NCBI GenBank assembly: GCA_011009095.1
Contig: VTPC01003420.1
Span: 7,273 to 71,272 of the forward strand
Direction of reading: 5' to 3'
From: Ignelater luminosus
Lineage: Eukaryota; Arthropoda; Insecta; Coleoptera; Elateridae
Length of the DNA: 64,000 nucleotides
How positions within the stretch are numbered: the first letter of the stretch is position 1; each line of letters begins with the position of its first letter. Below, in pieces: positions 29,901 to 44,900 of the stretch. The translations under genes were made by a program, and so were the position numbers. Below the pieces are notes generated by a model. The model did no database searches. It had not been told where the DNA came from and saw only the letters and a program-made list of their open reading frames with translations.

Positions 29901-32900
29901 CGTCCAAAAATGATTTGTGCCAGCGGAAAACTTGTGCTCTTGATAAGCACTGTTCCCCATAGACCTGTTTCAATTTTTCAAAAGTCACACTCGCCGATTC
30001 AGCAAGTTTAACACAAAACTTTATTGCACAACGTTGCTCTAAATTCCGATGCTCCATTTCTGTAACACACAACAAAAACACAACTTCACTGATGGCGCTG
30101 TCAAAAATAATGTGTTAGCTGTACGGAGTTCTAACTCGGACTGAGGAAGTGGAAGCGATAAACAAACCGGTTTAGCACAGGCCGGTAGACACAACGTTGC
30201 CAGATCTCCCGCAGTGTTGCCAGTCTTATTACTTTTCTCACACACCTCGTATATTAACTGAATCAGGACAGTACGCTAAAGATGTATGGTACATTTGATT
30301 AGAGTTTAGTATTTACAACGATGCTAATACGAAGACTAAATATATAAAATGCACAGAATTTTAATATATCATAACTCTGCACAGAAAGTAGAAAAAAAAT
30401 GCAAAAGTATCGGCAGATTTCACATTACACCCCTACAAACGCATTTAAAATTAAATCAAAATTCATGTAGGAGATACCTCCCAAATCAAAGAAGATATAG
30501 AATAAAATAAAGAATCAAAAGCACACGTAGAAATGTAGCAATGGGTACAGTTTACAGTACGGGTATAAACTAGGTAGTATTTGAATTGAACGAATGCAGT
30601 TTACAATACATAGAGGGACAAAGATTATAAGTTATCATTAAAAAGATAATCTAAAGATGACGGTGCTACTTGTACAGGGTACGGAAAAGTGGTAAAAATC
30701 ATTACATTACTTATCAACTTTTATCCAACCACTATTATGTCTTTTTTCGCCTACGAGATAAACGTAGTTGTGATAAATATTGCTACAACTCACAATTTTA
30801 AAATTACCATAACAATAGAATTGGATGGTTCAAGCATTGACTATTTTCGTCACCTACTTAATTTATTCTGTATTTGTTTTTTTTACTTGAGGAAACCTAT
30901 ATTATGTGAAGTAGTAGAAACACGCAACTACGTTATAACTGCACCCTTTATATTTAAATCATTTTATGAGTAAAAGCTGGTCTAATTAAAAAATGAAAAC
31001 AATTTTGTCTATTTCCACTTTTTTATGATAACATTATAATTCAATATTATTATATTTTTATCAGTTTTTTTTTATTTCTAAAAAATATATTAAAATTCTG
31101 TTCTGTTTCAATGTTGTACCTACCTACCTACTCCTTTTACATACATAAATTAAATCGTTTTGAACGATTTTCACAACCCATGTAAATTGTTAATCAGTAA
31201 TCTATTTACAACTTTTATCCTACGATAAAATACACGAATATTGCTGAATCATATTTCCAAATCAACTACACGACAGAGTTTCACGACATTATTTAGAAGG
31301 CGTGTAAGATACAAGATGTGTTTATTTTTAGACCCGAAACGCGATCTGATAAAAAGATTTTTTTAAGAAAAGAAATGTGTTCACTATAGCAACAATATAA
31401 AGATTTACAACAAATATTTTTCACCTTTCTTGTACAATTTAAGTGTATTTTTCTTTCTAATGTTGCATTTTTAAAGTAAACTGCTCAACAATTGAAGTGG
31501 CCCATCAAAAAAAGAAAGGACAGAAACCACAAGTATTTATGAAAAATGACCATGGGTAGCTTTGATTTTGTTTCTATATACAGGGTCGCTAAAAAGTATG
31601 AAAACACGCTACCCCCGCAGAAACAGTATGAAATAGACAAATGAAACTTGGAGAGCTTAAAGTAGGTCTTTTTTGTCTTGTTTTTCGAAGGTAATTAACA
31701 ACAAATCTTCAACTGTTTTTTCGTATGGCCGCCAGCTTTAATTTTTTTAAATAGAACACCCTGTATATGATTTCATATTTGCATAGGGATTTTCAAGACA
31801 AGTTCAAGCAACCCTTATATTATTGAATTCGCTTTTAAAATTCCTATCGAGGTATGGGATCATATACAGGGTGATCCATTTAAAGAAATTGAAGATGGTG
31901 GCCGTACAAAAGAACAATTGAAGATTTGATCTTAACTCTCTTTGCAAAACATGACAAAAAATGCCTCCTTTAATATGTCCAAGTTTCATTTGTCTATCTC
32001 TTACCGTTTTTTGCAGGAGCAGCGTATTTCCATACTTTTTAATAGGGAAACCCCTGACAAAAGAATAGCGATTATTTCCAAAACATTTCAAGATAAGTAT
32101 AGCAACCCTTATATCATTGAATTTGTCTTAAAAATCTCTATTTAAATATGGGGTTATATACCGGGTGTTCCATTTAAAAATATTCAATATGGCGGCCNNN
32201 NNNNNNNNNNNNNNNNNNNNNNNNNNNNNNNNNNNNNNNNNNNNNNNNNNNNNNNNNNNNNNNNNNNNNNNNNNNNNNNNNNNNNNNNNNNNNNNNNNNN
32301 NNNNNNNNNNNNNNNNNNNNNNNNNNNNNNNNNNNNNNNNNNNNNNNNNNNNNNNNNNNNNNNNNNNNNNNNNNNNNNNNNNNNNNNNNNNNNNNNNNNN
32401 NNNNNNNNNNNNNNNNNNNNNNNNNNNNNNNNNNNNNNNNNNNNNNNNNNNNNNNNNNNNNNNNNNNNNNNNNNNNNNNNNNNNNNNNNNNNNNNNNNNN
32501 NNNNNNNNNNNNNNNNNNNNNNNNNNNNNNNNNNNNNNNNNNNNNNNNNNNNNNNNNNNNNNNNNNNNNNNNNNNNNNNNNNNNNNNNNNNNNNNNNTAC
32601 TTACTTGAACTGCTACAATCGATAATTTAACATTCTTCCTCATTATATTATTTTAATCTGTATCCGAAAAGAAGCCGAAACTATAGTACCTTAGGCAATC
32701 TTAGGCCGTTGTTTAAAATTTTTGCAAATTTATAATAAAGCTATTATAAAGTTAATTCATCTTCATACCACAACAGGTTTTACAACAATAGTCCAATTAT
32801 AGTTTATAGACACTGTTATACATCAGCACAACTCACTGTAAATCCTTAGAATCCGTAATCTCTTTTCTCACTAGATATTCCTATACCTTCTCGTAGCTTA

Positions 32901-35900
32901 TAGCAATTTATAATTCCATACAGGTACCTACTAATATCGTAAATAACTGTTGGCGAAAGCATTCTAGTTACGTTGGTATTGTGTGTTACATACACAGTAC
33001 ATTCTATAATTTATGTTTAACAATAACCCTTTTATATACGTCTACAACGAGTTAAGATTACTTTTTGTTTTACTAATAGCAATAAAGATTGAAAGATTTA
33101 ACAGTAACTGAAAATTTCAGGCTCATCACTTGTATCACGATGCATCCTTGGGCGTGAACATCAATTTAGCGATCGTGAGAATGATTCGTTTAGAAGAGGA
33201 AGAAAACAAGGTAAACTTCCATAATTTACAGCTTTCAATAACCAACAGACCGCTATAAAAACTAAACTCCTTTATCGCGGGTATTATTAATTGGTACCGA
33301 GATTAATTTATACGACGGACGCCCTGAAAACAAAGTTACACCGCTCGAGATTGAACATTTTTCATCTTTTCATAACTGGTCGCCGAGAAATTCATTTTGC
33401 TCCCATTTTTTTGTAAACTTCCAGGATAATCCTCTAAACATTCGAGAGAGGACTATTCATAATTTTGAGTAACATTATAGGAACAATACCGAAAGGTTAT
33501 TAGTAAAGTAGTTTTCTTCTCGAGCAAGAAACAACGGTAGAAATGTGTTAACTATGTTCATTTTTTAACCGAAACAAACAAAATGTTTTTGTTTCATGTT
33601 TCAGCTGAATCTCGCAGTGAACAGGAACGCAAGAAAGACTTTAGAATTTTTTCGTGACTGGCAGCAGAAAATGAACCCAGGCGATGACACCCACCCCAAT
33701 CATCATGACGTTGCAGTTCTCCTCACGAGGTATTTTCTAAATAACCATTACGATAAATTGCAAAGCTTGCACGATGTAAGTAGCGAGCATGCAAAAACTG
33801 TATGAAAACGCGATGAGCCACGTTGATTACGTGGGAATGCGGATAGCGAGCGTTGATTAAAAGTATAAGATATACAAGGCTTTTTACGACAGCCACTGAA
33901 TTGCACGAGGAAAAATAGACGAAAAATGCTAACGTTAAGTAGGTCGCAACCTAAGAAGCGCGGGTAGGATAAAAGATATTGTAGATTGTTACATGTAGTT
34001 TTCGTTCTCGCACCCCTCCGCACAAAATTACAATTCTGCTATAAAATGAATTACGTATAAATTTAAATAGTAATTACATACTAATACCATTATTGGCCCA
34101 AAAACGTTTAGTGGCTGCATCCGTGTAATATTTTATGACTATTTAAAGGTGTTTTCTTGTGAATTTATATTTGTTAGAATAACTTTAGAAATCAGTATAA
34201 AATGTGATTGTTTTTGATTTATATAGTCGTTAGATTCATCTTAGTGTAGTATGTAATGTGTTTGATTATCTAGAGAATAGTATGAATATGTTTATTCTTA
34301 AGTCGGACAATTACTGAGAAAAATGTCTTAAAACTGTTACAAGAATTTTCATCATCTTTAGATAACTTTCCCACACCTATAGTGACAACCAAACATTGTA
34401 TTACTGTTATTTTGATGATACACGTAGTAGGTATTAATCTGAAATATTTGGAGTGGTTGAAACATATGGCAGTAGTTATACAACCGGCCATATATTATTA
34501 TCATTAATACTCATTGGGCTTTTCTTAGGCATGTATTTAATATCTCTAAGTAAAGTGCAAATCAATATAAAGCATCATCTTGAAACAGTTTGTTAATAAG
34601 AATACAAAATAAAGGAATAATAATAGTTACAATACAATTATAAATGCAAAAATTGAATAATAAATCTTAAATGTTAGTACAATGATTATTCGATTTTAGT
34701 TTCATTGTGGTGTAATGATTACTTGTCATTTCCACAATTTCTGTATGCAGTCCTAAAGCTTTCGTAAATATAAATAAACAAGTTTTCTTTCAAAAGATTT
34801 TGATAATAATCCAGACTTTTCAACTGCAAATAATAAAAGCATTCTGACACATGTTTCGACACAACGCACAGCAATATACACAACGGACAACGGCACGTGC
34901 GTGCATGAACAATTCTTTTGCCTGAGTTATACAATGACCTAATAGCAGCGACAAAATAATTATTTGCTACTAATAACTGAAGAAAAAATTTCATACTTTG
35001 AGTATAAAATGCAATTTATCTCAGCTATCAATTTTTTTCAAAGAAGCAACGTATTGATTCTAAGTTTTGCTTACTATAGATCTAGTAACAGCCACGTGTC
35101 AGAAACAGTGATAAGTAACATTGAATTAGTTTCCTAAATTAAAGGTTAGAATTGTATTAACCATAGACCTTTAAAAAGTCTCAAATGCAGTTCTAGATTA
35201 AGAAAAAAATAACAAAAACCGCATTTCTTATAGTAAACCTTTGGCAATAATTAGATTTCGTGAGTGGATACTTTGCAAAGTCGATTTTAAATTTCTAGGT
35301 ACTATGAGCAGAAAACACCCATATTGTTATACAGTTTTGGTCTAACTAACTTAATTCTGCTATTGACAAGTGTTGTATATCTGCGTTAGTATGTTTCTTT
35401 CCCTGACTAGATTTTTGTTAAATTCGAGTTTTAGATTCAGACTCAGCTAATTGCAATGCACATGAAATCTTTCTGCCTGTCACACTATACTCACAATGCC
35501 GTTTACTAACAAAATTTGCTTCTGAAGATATTGTGACATTAGTTTGTCATTTAAAATTTCAAAATTAAGCAAACAATTTACCCACTTCTTAAGAAGACTT
35601 TACTATTTATTTTGGAAAACTTTATATTGCAATTTTTGCAAAGCTATTACACATCACTTTCAGCACCCTTTGTCATGGTACCACCACAACTCAATGCTTA
35701 GGCTAGTGTATCCAACTTTTGGCGACTTTCCTGATTTACTTCTTTTTCGTGATATGTCTAAGTAATTACTTATTAGTAAAATGAAAGCAAAAACTGTAAA
35801 TGTTCTCTCAATAAAATTATTCTCACACATACATTACAAATAGTTGGTCAAAACTGAGACTCATCCGTAGACAAAACACATCTAAAATTTATCTTGTTGT

Positions 35901-38900
35901 ATTGCCTTCACAAGCAAAATCTACGAATGTTTCTCTAAAGCGGTTTCCTAGATGTTGACGTTAAACACCCCCTCCCCCAAAATACTCCTATTTGATGGAA
36001 TTACCCATACTAAGTTATTATAGAAGAAATTGGAAATTTTATTTTCATTACATAACAAGACAAAACACTTTATTTGAATTGTGCAAGCATTTTCTGAGAT
36101 ATTGGGAAAAAACAAATTGCTAGGAATCGAATATTGTAACACCACTCAAAAGCGATGTATCGTACGAGAAAGATACAAAAGGAACTTTCTCTGATTAATG
36201 CAGTATACATTTCAAAATTAAACAAACTATGTAATCATTCAGTATTGTAACATATTTGTTTGCAATTCTGTGCTTGTATAACCCCGAATCTTCGCACCTA
36301 CATAAAAAATACCAAGATAATTTTCTCTGCTAAATGGTGGGTAGATTACAAAACTTTCAATCGTTCGGTAACGTAACACATTTTTCTTTGCAAACATCTG
36401 TTTTTGCCACCTATAATAATCTTTGCCACTAAAAATAAAAATTTTTTTGTGAAAGCACTGCAAAATTTCAAAATTATTGTTTTAATTTTTCCGTTTTAGT
36501 TTTTAGTAATGACCAATTTTGAAGTCTTTGGTATCATCAGACGCAAAGGAATTCCATTTTGATTAATATTATCAAATTAATTTTTGTAAGTTAATATTGA
36601 GAGCAGGAATCGCTAAAGACGTAGTTTTCAATATTATTTCTCTCTATGTTCTGCTGTATAGTTGACACGTTGTATAAGAAACTACAAGCTAGTCCCTACT
36701 TTTCTAAAACTGTTTATGTACGGGACACATTAAGCTTTTTCTGGTGACAGACCAAGTACCGTGGCACCCCAATTTTAAAATATTGATTTAGAGTGTTTCT
36801 GACTACGATACGGCTTCAGTTTGGACACCTGTTTAGTAAATGTGTTACCACATCTCAGTTATACTCATCACACAGAATTAAAAAGTCGATTCAACTAAAT
36901 ACTAAAATGACTTGTGCTTCATCGTATTCAAAAACTTAATAGGTGCTTGAACGAGCCCATTACGAGCTGTTTTATGTATGCAACTATGAGTATCCCATTT
37001 AGTACATTTAGTGCATGCTGCTGCAATAAAAACGGGTTTTGTTGCACTTTTGTGCATAGTGGAGATGAAAAACAAATGGAATGCATATCGCCTTTACATC
37101 GTACTAATTGTAAGTTTAGCAATAGTAATTTTTTGCTGGATTGTATACAGCAATACTCCAGGCTGAATATGAGAAAGCCTTCTCTGAGATTTTTATTTTC
37201 CTGCAGCATTGTCCCTTCGTTTCCACCATACAAAGCGTTAATTATCAGTTTCTTTTTTATTTTTCAACATGCATGAGTCTAAATTGGCGTTAATGTACGT
37301 ATAACTACAGGCACTGCATTTTTCTGTATTATAATTGATAATCTTTATTTTAATAAAAATTGAAGTTCTAGATAATAACTTACTAATATTCTAAATAACG
37401 TTGCAAATGCGATTTAGTCATTGATACCGATTTTAATTTATCTCACTATATTTCTGTTAGAGGTATAATCTCAAATGACTACTCTGTAGACTCCCTACTG
37501 CTTTGATTAGAAAATGTATGATGTTTTCATTACGAAGACAATAGATGCTTTGTAGTTTTTAACTCCATCTATAAAGATTGGTGATGGTCTTTCATTGCAG
37601 TCTATTTGAGTAAATGCAAATGGCTTCAATCTATTTAAAGTGTTGATTTAGGATGCGATTTTTCTTGAGATTTGGCCGTTTATTTTTTTGCGGATAGTTT
37701 GCCAATAGTGTTTACTTTGCCTTTCGGTCTCTTCGCTGAACTCTAAGTTACTGTCACTATGTGATGAGTAATATTCCATAGTTTTATTACAACGATTGAC
37801 CTGTTTGGTAAAGCAGTTTGTGTTGAGTTGAATTCCTCTACAATCCGCTGTTGAGCATTCATTGACTTTTTTTTAAAAAATCACGAAATGTATCCAAAAA
37901 CTTTAAATTGCTGTAACCTCTGACCTGTAGAAGATAAATTAGTAACTATTACATATTTCTAAAAGTGACTAAATGCTCTACAACTTTCTGTCTGACGGCT
38001 TTTTTGTAAAACATAAGGCTGAGGAGTTTGACAAAAAATGTCAGGCAAAAAAAACGTTTTTCGAAAATTATCGATCTTCGCTGGCGAATATCTCGGAAAC
38101 TATAACACATAGAAAGAAAATAAATGTAGACAGTCTTGTAGGAAATTTAATTATCTTTTATTTTGTAGAGAATACTTCTTACCGTGCGACGCACTGTTTT
38201 CGAGTTATAAGCAAGAAACCGAAAAGAGGGACCTTTCCACCGCCTCCCTCCCTGAAGGGGCAGGGCTAGGGGCAAGGACTTCTAGTATCTTTGCCTCCTA
38301 ACTACCCCCAACACATTCCTCAAGAGAAAAATTCTCCCTCTTTCCATGTTCTTTACAATCCGCTTTTGGGCATTCTTTGACTGGACTAATAAGGCGTGTG
38401 GTTATGATAAATTAAATATAGCCTCTGTGCGTGTCAGTGTTTTTTGATACTCAACAAACTTTTGATAGAATATGCCACAACGGTCTACTTTACAAACTAA
38501 GATAAGATTATATCTGCCAGATCGTACCTGGTTGTGAAAACGACTGCTATTTTTAACTCATATTTGATGATAGCCTATTAGACTATCACTTCATAAAGTC
38601 ATCCTATTTACTGCTGATATAGCAACTGGAGTTAATACAATGAAGGCGACATTTGCGAACGATACAGCAACCATGGCTATAGATCCTGATTCAATAAGAA
38701 CTTCACAAAAACTGCACAACCACCTCAATCAACTTCAAGTTTGGGTGAAACATTGGAAAATCACCTTCAATCTCAGCAAATCCTATTATATACCATTCGC
38801 AACCTTTAAACAATACCCCTATACTACCCAAAACAGAAATAAAATGTCTTGGTCTTCATCTGGATGCAAAACTAACATGGAGGTCTCACTTTAAACCCAA

Positions 38901-41900
38901 AAGATGACAAGTGAACCTACAAGTTCAAAACATGTACTGGTTAATCAACAAACAGCCTTGTTTATCTCTTGGAAGTAAGTTGATCCTCTAGAAATCATTA
39001 AGAAATTCTGTGGGCAATTTTGCAATCTAGAGATTAACAGCAGTCAAAGTATTTTATTTTACAATACTTCTAATGATCGATATTTCGCAGAATTTATCTG
39101 TCTATAATTAAACAATCAGAAGAATTGTATAACAGTTAAGGGACAAGAAGAAAAATTAGTAAAATAGAAATTAAAACTATAGCCTTCAATTGAGAGTAAT
39201 GAGCTGTATCTACCCTCTTGTCCATCTTTGCTTGTGGTAGGCTTGATAAACAATTTACTTTAGTAGGAGAATCATGTACAAGATTTCTCAAATGGATTTG
39301 TTGAATAGAAATACTCCTGGAATTTTGAAAACACCCTATATAAATGTGTTATGCTTGAATTTTTTTCGGAGTGTTTTATATGTTAAAAAGGCAATTAAAA
39401 TGATAAATCTTTAAAGACATGCACTGATTAATAATCGATTAAAATATTTTATGACTCCTTTTCAATTATACAATTCGAAATAAAGAGACATTAGGGTAAT
39501 AAATTTACACAGCGATTATGTAAAGCGCTTCAAGCAAGAACCTTTTAGTGAATTTGTTCCTTTGCGTAAAATATATAGCAGAATTTAATTGATACACTGA
39601 ATTAATATTGGAGACGAGACTATTTTTTGTTCACTGTAGCAGAATAAATGCTGAACGGCAAAAAAGGCTTATGAAAGAGACATTTTTAATTTTGTGTTGT
39701 GTAAATAGTAAGTAGTAAAATATGTTATACTTACAAGTAACAGAAATATTGAAAAAAAGGACGTGCTACGTAAAAATACTCCATAATAATAACAAATGAC
39801 ATTCTCTTGATGTTCTAATTCGCTTTATTAAATCAACATCGATGACGCATAACGTTGAAATACAGTATGGTTGACAGCTTCAAATTAAAACAAAATGATG
39901 CAAAAGTAAAGTTAATTATCTTGTGTAATTTGGTTATTTTTAGAATGGAATTGTTTTTGTTTTACGATTTCATATTTACTACTTGCACATTTAGACAAAT
40001 AGACAGATTTTTCTCTTCATTTAGCTATTCTTAAATTAACTCTGCAAATTTGTGTTGGCATATACAGGGTGGAGTTTTTAAACTGAGATAGTAGAATATC
40101 TCGAAAACAATGTATTTTTAAAATAAAAATTCCATATAAAAGTTATTTGGTTTTAAGGGTGAAACAAACTGGCGTTATTCACTTGTGATTGGGTAAACGG
40201 TTTCAAGGTCAAATCATGGCTAACTTTTCTTTTTTAAATTGAAACCTATATGTTTCAGATAAAAGTTGTTTGTTTTTTAACGTAGAGCAATATTCTGTAA
40301 GAAAAAGGTATAAATTCTCATTTAAAAAAGAAAAGTTAGCTATGATTTAACCTCGAAAACATTTACCGGGTCATAAATGAATAAAGCTATTATTGTTATT
40401 TCGTTGAAAGCAAATAACTTTTATTGAAACATTTGTTTTCAAAATGCATTGTTCTCAAAATATTCTATTGTCCTAATTTAAAAAATACACCCCAATTACT
40501 GTAAAATTGAAAGATTACGCTTCTTGAGGTTTTATTTAAGTTAATGCTTTAAATAACAAACATCTTGATGTTAAATACAAACTTTTATTCATTTCATTTT
40601 TTAAAGGAATAAGCAGAGACACCAAGATTTCTATTTAATTCTTTAAAACATTTTGCTCAGAGGAGAAGACGGAAATAATTACTGTTTGTGTAGAAAACTA
40701 ATTTAATAAAGTCTAAACTTGAAATTTTAAACTCATTAAAAAGGATAATTTTGCATTTGCATATTTTCTAAATACTTTCTATTGTTAGAATTTCTTGAAA
40801 ACACTCAACTACATTTTTAAAATTATGCTGTACTAGTTAATTGATTTAAAAGATTGGTAATTTTGAATTTACGATGTAAATTTTATAGAAAACAATTTAT
40901 TATAAAATATAATTTAGAAACTTTGTATTTTAGACAATAACCCGAACTAGAGTCCGTAACTGTAACTTGCAATCTGTTGTTTACATTTACATCTATGGAT
41001 TCTACCTAAACTAATTCATATGATGTTTATGAGAATTTGAATAGAAGAAGCGAGTTTCTCACATGAAAAAATGTAAAAATTAGAGTATAAGTTGATGAAG
41101 TTATCCATCCTCATAGTAAAGTTCTATGTTTAATTTAAATAAACAATAAATTAAAATGTTCACTTAATTTTAATTAAAAACTTTTTTATAATTATTTCAT
41201 GTTTCGACCCTGTTCAGTGTAGATCATCTTTAGGCGTTTATATTGTGATATATCTACATTTACGTGATTATAATCATTAGTCAATATCATTACACATTAA
41301 AGTGTAATTAAATTAATTTATTGATCCAAATGGTATTCTTTGAGTAGAAAGTAGTTTACAGATATCTAACATTTTTTCCTTCAAAATCCTGGTTAACTAG
41401 GCTGCTGTTACACAAGAACACAAGTGTTTATATCATGCTGGTTTGCAACAATTGTTCTTTTCTGTAAGGTAACGTTTTTGGGCAGATAAGAATTTAGTTA
41501 GACAGATTGTATACCTGTATGTTCGATGTTTTAGAGTCAAACCTCTTCAGACAAATGCCATTAAGAGTATTTTACAAAACCTGTACCTGTTTTTAACACG
41601 ACAGTTGCAGGTTATGCAAGATCTATGCTTACTAAAGACAAAATAGGTAAAACAGCGAAAGTGTTCAGGGCTTACAATAGTCTTTTTTGTGCACTTAGTT
41701 ACTGATCTCGCTACAGAATCATTCAGCATTTAGACGATTTACAGCTGAACGGGGTAACCATCAAATGTCTATTTAGACAATAGCACAAATTTCGTGGAGG
41801 CAAAGCAAAAGTTATTTAAATTGGCAAGGTTTTTTAAACAAATAAACATGTTTAACACGATCAATTATCAACTATAGATATTGATTGGTACTTGATTCCA

Positions 41901-44900
41901 ACCTTTTTGCCTCATTTTTGGAAGATACTGCAAGTTGACATTGGCATAGTAAAGGTACATTTAAAAAGGGTATAGGCATATGCTCTAAAGAAATTTAAGG
42001 AATTTTGTACAGCCTTAATAGAAATTGAAACTATTTTAAATTTGCGACCTCTGACGCCATTGCCATCTAATGACAATTTAGCTTTAACTTCGTCAAATTT
42101 TTTAATGGATCGACCCGCTACTTCTTTTGTGGACCCAGACTTGACTGACACACTCAAGATTGGATCTTTGGTAGTAATAAGAAATGAAAATACATCTCTC
42201 TTGAAGTGGCCCATACGGCATATTGTGGCGTTAAATCATGAGCCCGATGGGGTTGCAAGAAATTGGAGTGGTGGAGTAATAAAGTGATTTTTCTCAAAGT
42301 TCCTAATAGAATCCGAAAAAGAGCAATCAGTTAGAGTCCCCCACACTTCAGCTCCTACAAACATTAAGTTGTTATTTTGTGGCTGAGGTTTAGGTCGCGG
42401 TTCTCTTGGTCATTTCGCCACCAACTAGAATTTAGTCAAACTGCTATGTATTTTGAACGTGCAACTCATAGCAGTCAATCGGGACCCACTACTTCGCATC
42501 CCTCTCGAAGGGTGGGATCCTTTTCCGGATCTTTCCAGATGCATAATTAATTTAGAATTCGTAAGTCAGTTTCTGGTAGTGGCAACACAGTACTCATCGC
42601 GCGCAGAAAACTACTTTTACGTGGTCTGATCTGCTTACAACAATTTATTTTAAAATTAATTTGACGACAACCTTTCATTTTTTTTAAATTACAAATAGAG
42701 TTAAAAAATTATTATTTGTTACCTGTGGAAATTTTTAGAGTTTACCAGCAAGCAGAAAAAACTAGTTTTTTACAATGCAAAAGACAATAGCAATAAAAAT
42801 AATCTTAGAAGAACGTACAGATGTACATTTTGTTTACAAACGCAATTTCAGTTTCAATCTTTAAGATATTTCTTCTAACAAGGTCACAAGAATTGCAATA
42901 ACATCATAAGCAATAACTGCACAAGCAAAATCAATATCTTAAGTTTGGTGTTATCAACTGTGTAATACAAAAAAGCACCTCACATAGGATTCTATATTGT
43001 AATATTCACATAAACTGTCTAATTTGTTTCACTTAAAAATCAGATACAAACCTAATATAAATATTGCTAATAGTTATAAATTATTTAAAGAGGGAGGAGA
43101 TATTTATCTTCTAATATTTGTAAATTTAAGAGCGTTTATAAAAATCATCTCTTATTAGACATCTTTATTAAGTAAAACAAACAAATGGCTACATTTATTA
43201 GCTTCATCAATTCTCCTTACAGCAAGTCTTTTATCGTTATTTATCAACATTATTCAAAATGAAAATCAATATTTGTCGTAAGTATTAATATTATTAACAT
43301 TATTAAATTGATTATGATCAAATTTCGTATATATGGAAACTTTATTGCAGTAACTTTAATAGAATTTTGTGGTTTTTACGGTATCGTTTTTCTTTTTTTA
43401 CATAATATCGAAAAGTTTTAAAGATTTTGCTGATCCAAACGAAATCATAATATAAAGAATCTTGGGAAAATGTAATATCTGATATTAATAATAAATCTGT
43501 CTGAAAGCCCTTTAAAAATAACTCAAGTTTTCACATTCTCCACATTACAGTACGTAATGTTAAATTAATGGATGGGCTGATATTTTAGGTTGATTTATTC
43601 TATATTTTATTACAGAAAACTACGTGCTTTGTTTGTGTAAGGGCAACATTAGGCGGTAATTACTAGAGACTTTTTAAGATATTACGCTTGTAATATAAGC
43701 ATACATATTTCATCAAAATCGAATAAAAAAATATGGAACTGTGTTTATGTTAATTTCAAGTAAATTTTAACTTATAGTCAAATAAAGAGAAAAGTTGATA
43801 AATGTAGCAAATTTTACACATTTGAAGTACCTGGTGATAAGTACCATTTTTTAAATTTCTTGCTCTTCTTGACATTCAACATACCATTCATATAAGTTTC
43901 TGATTCTGCAAAGTCCATATTTCTCTCGAGAATCTCATTCATACGATTTACTCTGCTATCTTGAATTTCATCGTGGTTTTCAGATTTCTGGTTAAAAATT
44001 TGCCTTACTCGGAGAAACTTCGCATATAGCATTGAAAAGATTCGTTTATTAGAAGACCTGAATACAAAATTGCTACATGAATTTCTTTAATTTCTTTAAA
44101 CCTGAAATTTATTATGGTGTATATAAACGTATGATTTAGTAAATGTTATTTTTTCAACCAACTGCTCCCCAGACAATGAATGAAAAACATGTAACGTAAA
44201 GAGTTTATTCATTTGAATAATTACATGTTTTAAATTGCAAGATACGGCTGGAATTTGAAATACAAGTATCACCACGCTTTTTTCTTTTGGTAGCCACAGC
44301 TTACATAATTTTATTTGGGTGGGTAGGTATTAACATTAATATTAATTCACAAGTAAAGAAATTTAAATATTGCTTCTAGTGACAAGAAAGTTTATTACCT
44401 GATTTCTGAAAAGGTAATTTGACATTCCCAACACGAAAATAAGTTGTAGTATGTAAAGCAAACAATAAAATAAATGTTTTCTCCATCCTTTCTCACTGTT
44501 GGTTTTTTGTAATATTCTTAATTTTTCATCATTATTCTTATAGAAAAACTGCGAAACTCATGAAATCAGTATTTTCTATTTTTTTAAATGTCTTATATTT
44601 CTTATATAAACCATCTAAAACTGATCGCACTCTGAAGCACTTCTTGTATTTTGACCCAACACAATACTGTGTTAGAACTGAATCAACAATCGTTCACGAG
44701 CTCATTGATAGCAACAATATTGAACTCATTTCTTTTACTGTAAAACTGTTTGTTAATTACGTAATAAAGTTGAAAGTAAATTCGGATAAATCATAACTAT
44801 TGACCTTCTTAGTAGGAGTATCTATGCTTAGAAAATAGTTAACCAGATAAAATGGCTTTAACGGAATGAGAACAAGATATTTATTTCCTAGAAAGTATGT

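Larger units (their letters stand above)
23765..33120 (+). other. ADAMTS intron 3 (9.4 kb including the gap)
   Basis: Runs from GTAAGC to aaatttcag. It holds two foldback elements, the second intact mariner, the repeat cluster and the N run. No further exon is seen or needed. Confidence 0.75.

Noticed and set aside
28923-30011. Plus-strand ORFs across the second mariner
   Set aside because: Antisense shadows of the minus-strand transposase.
32128-32643. Two long ORFs crossing the N run
   Set aside because: They consist almost only of undefined bases.
36914-37276. Overlapping plus and minus ORFs of 120 and 101 codons
   Set aside because: Both are open by chance in the same stretch; neither shows motifs or splice signals.
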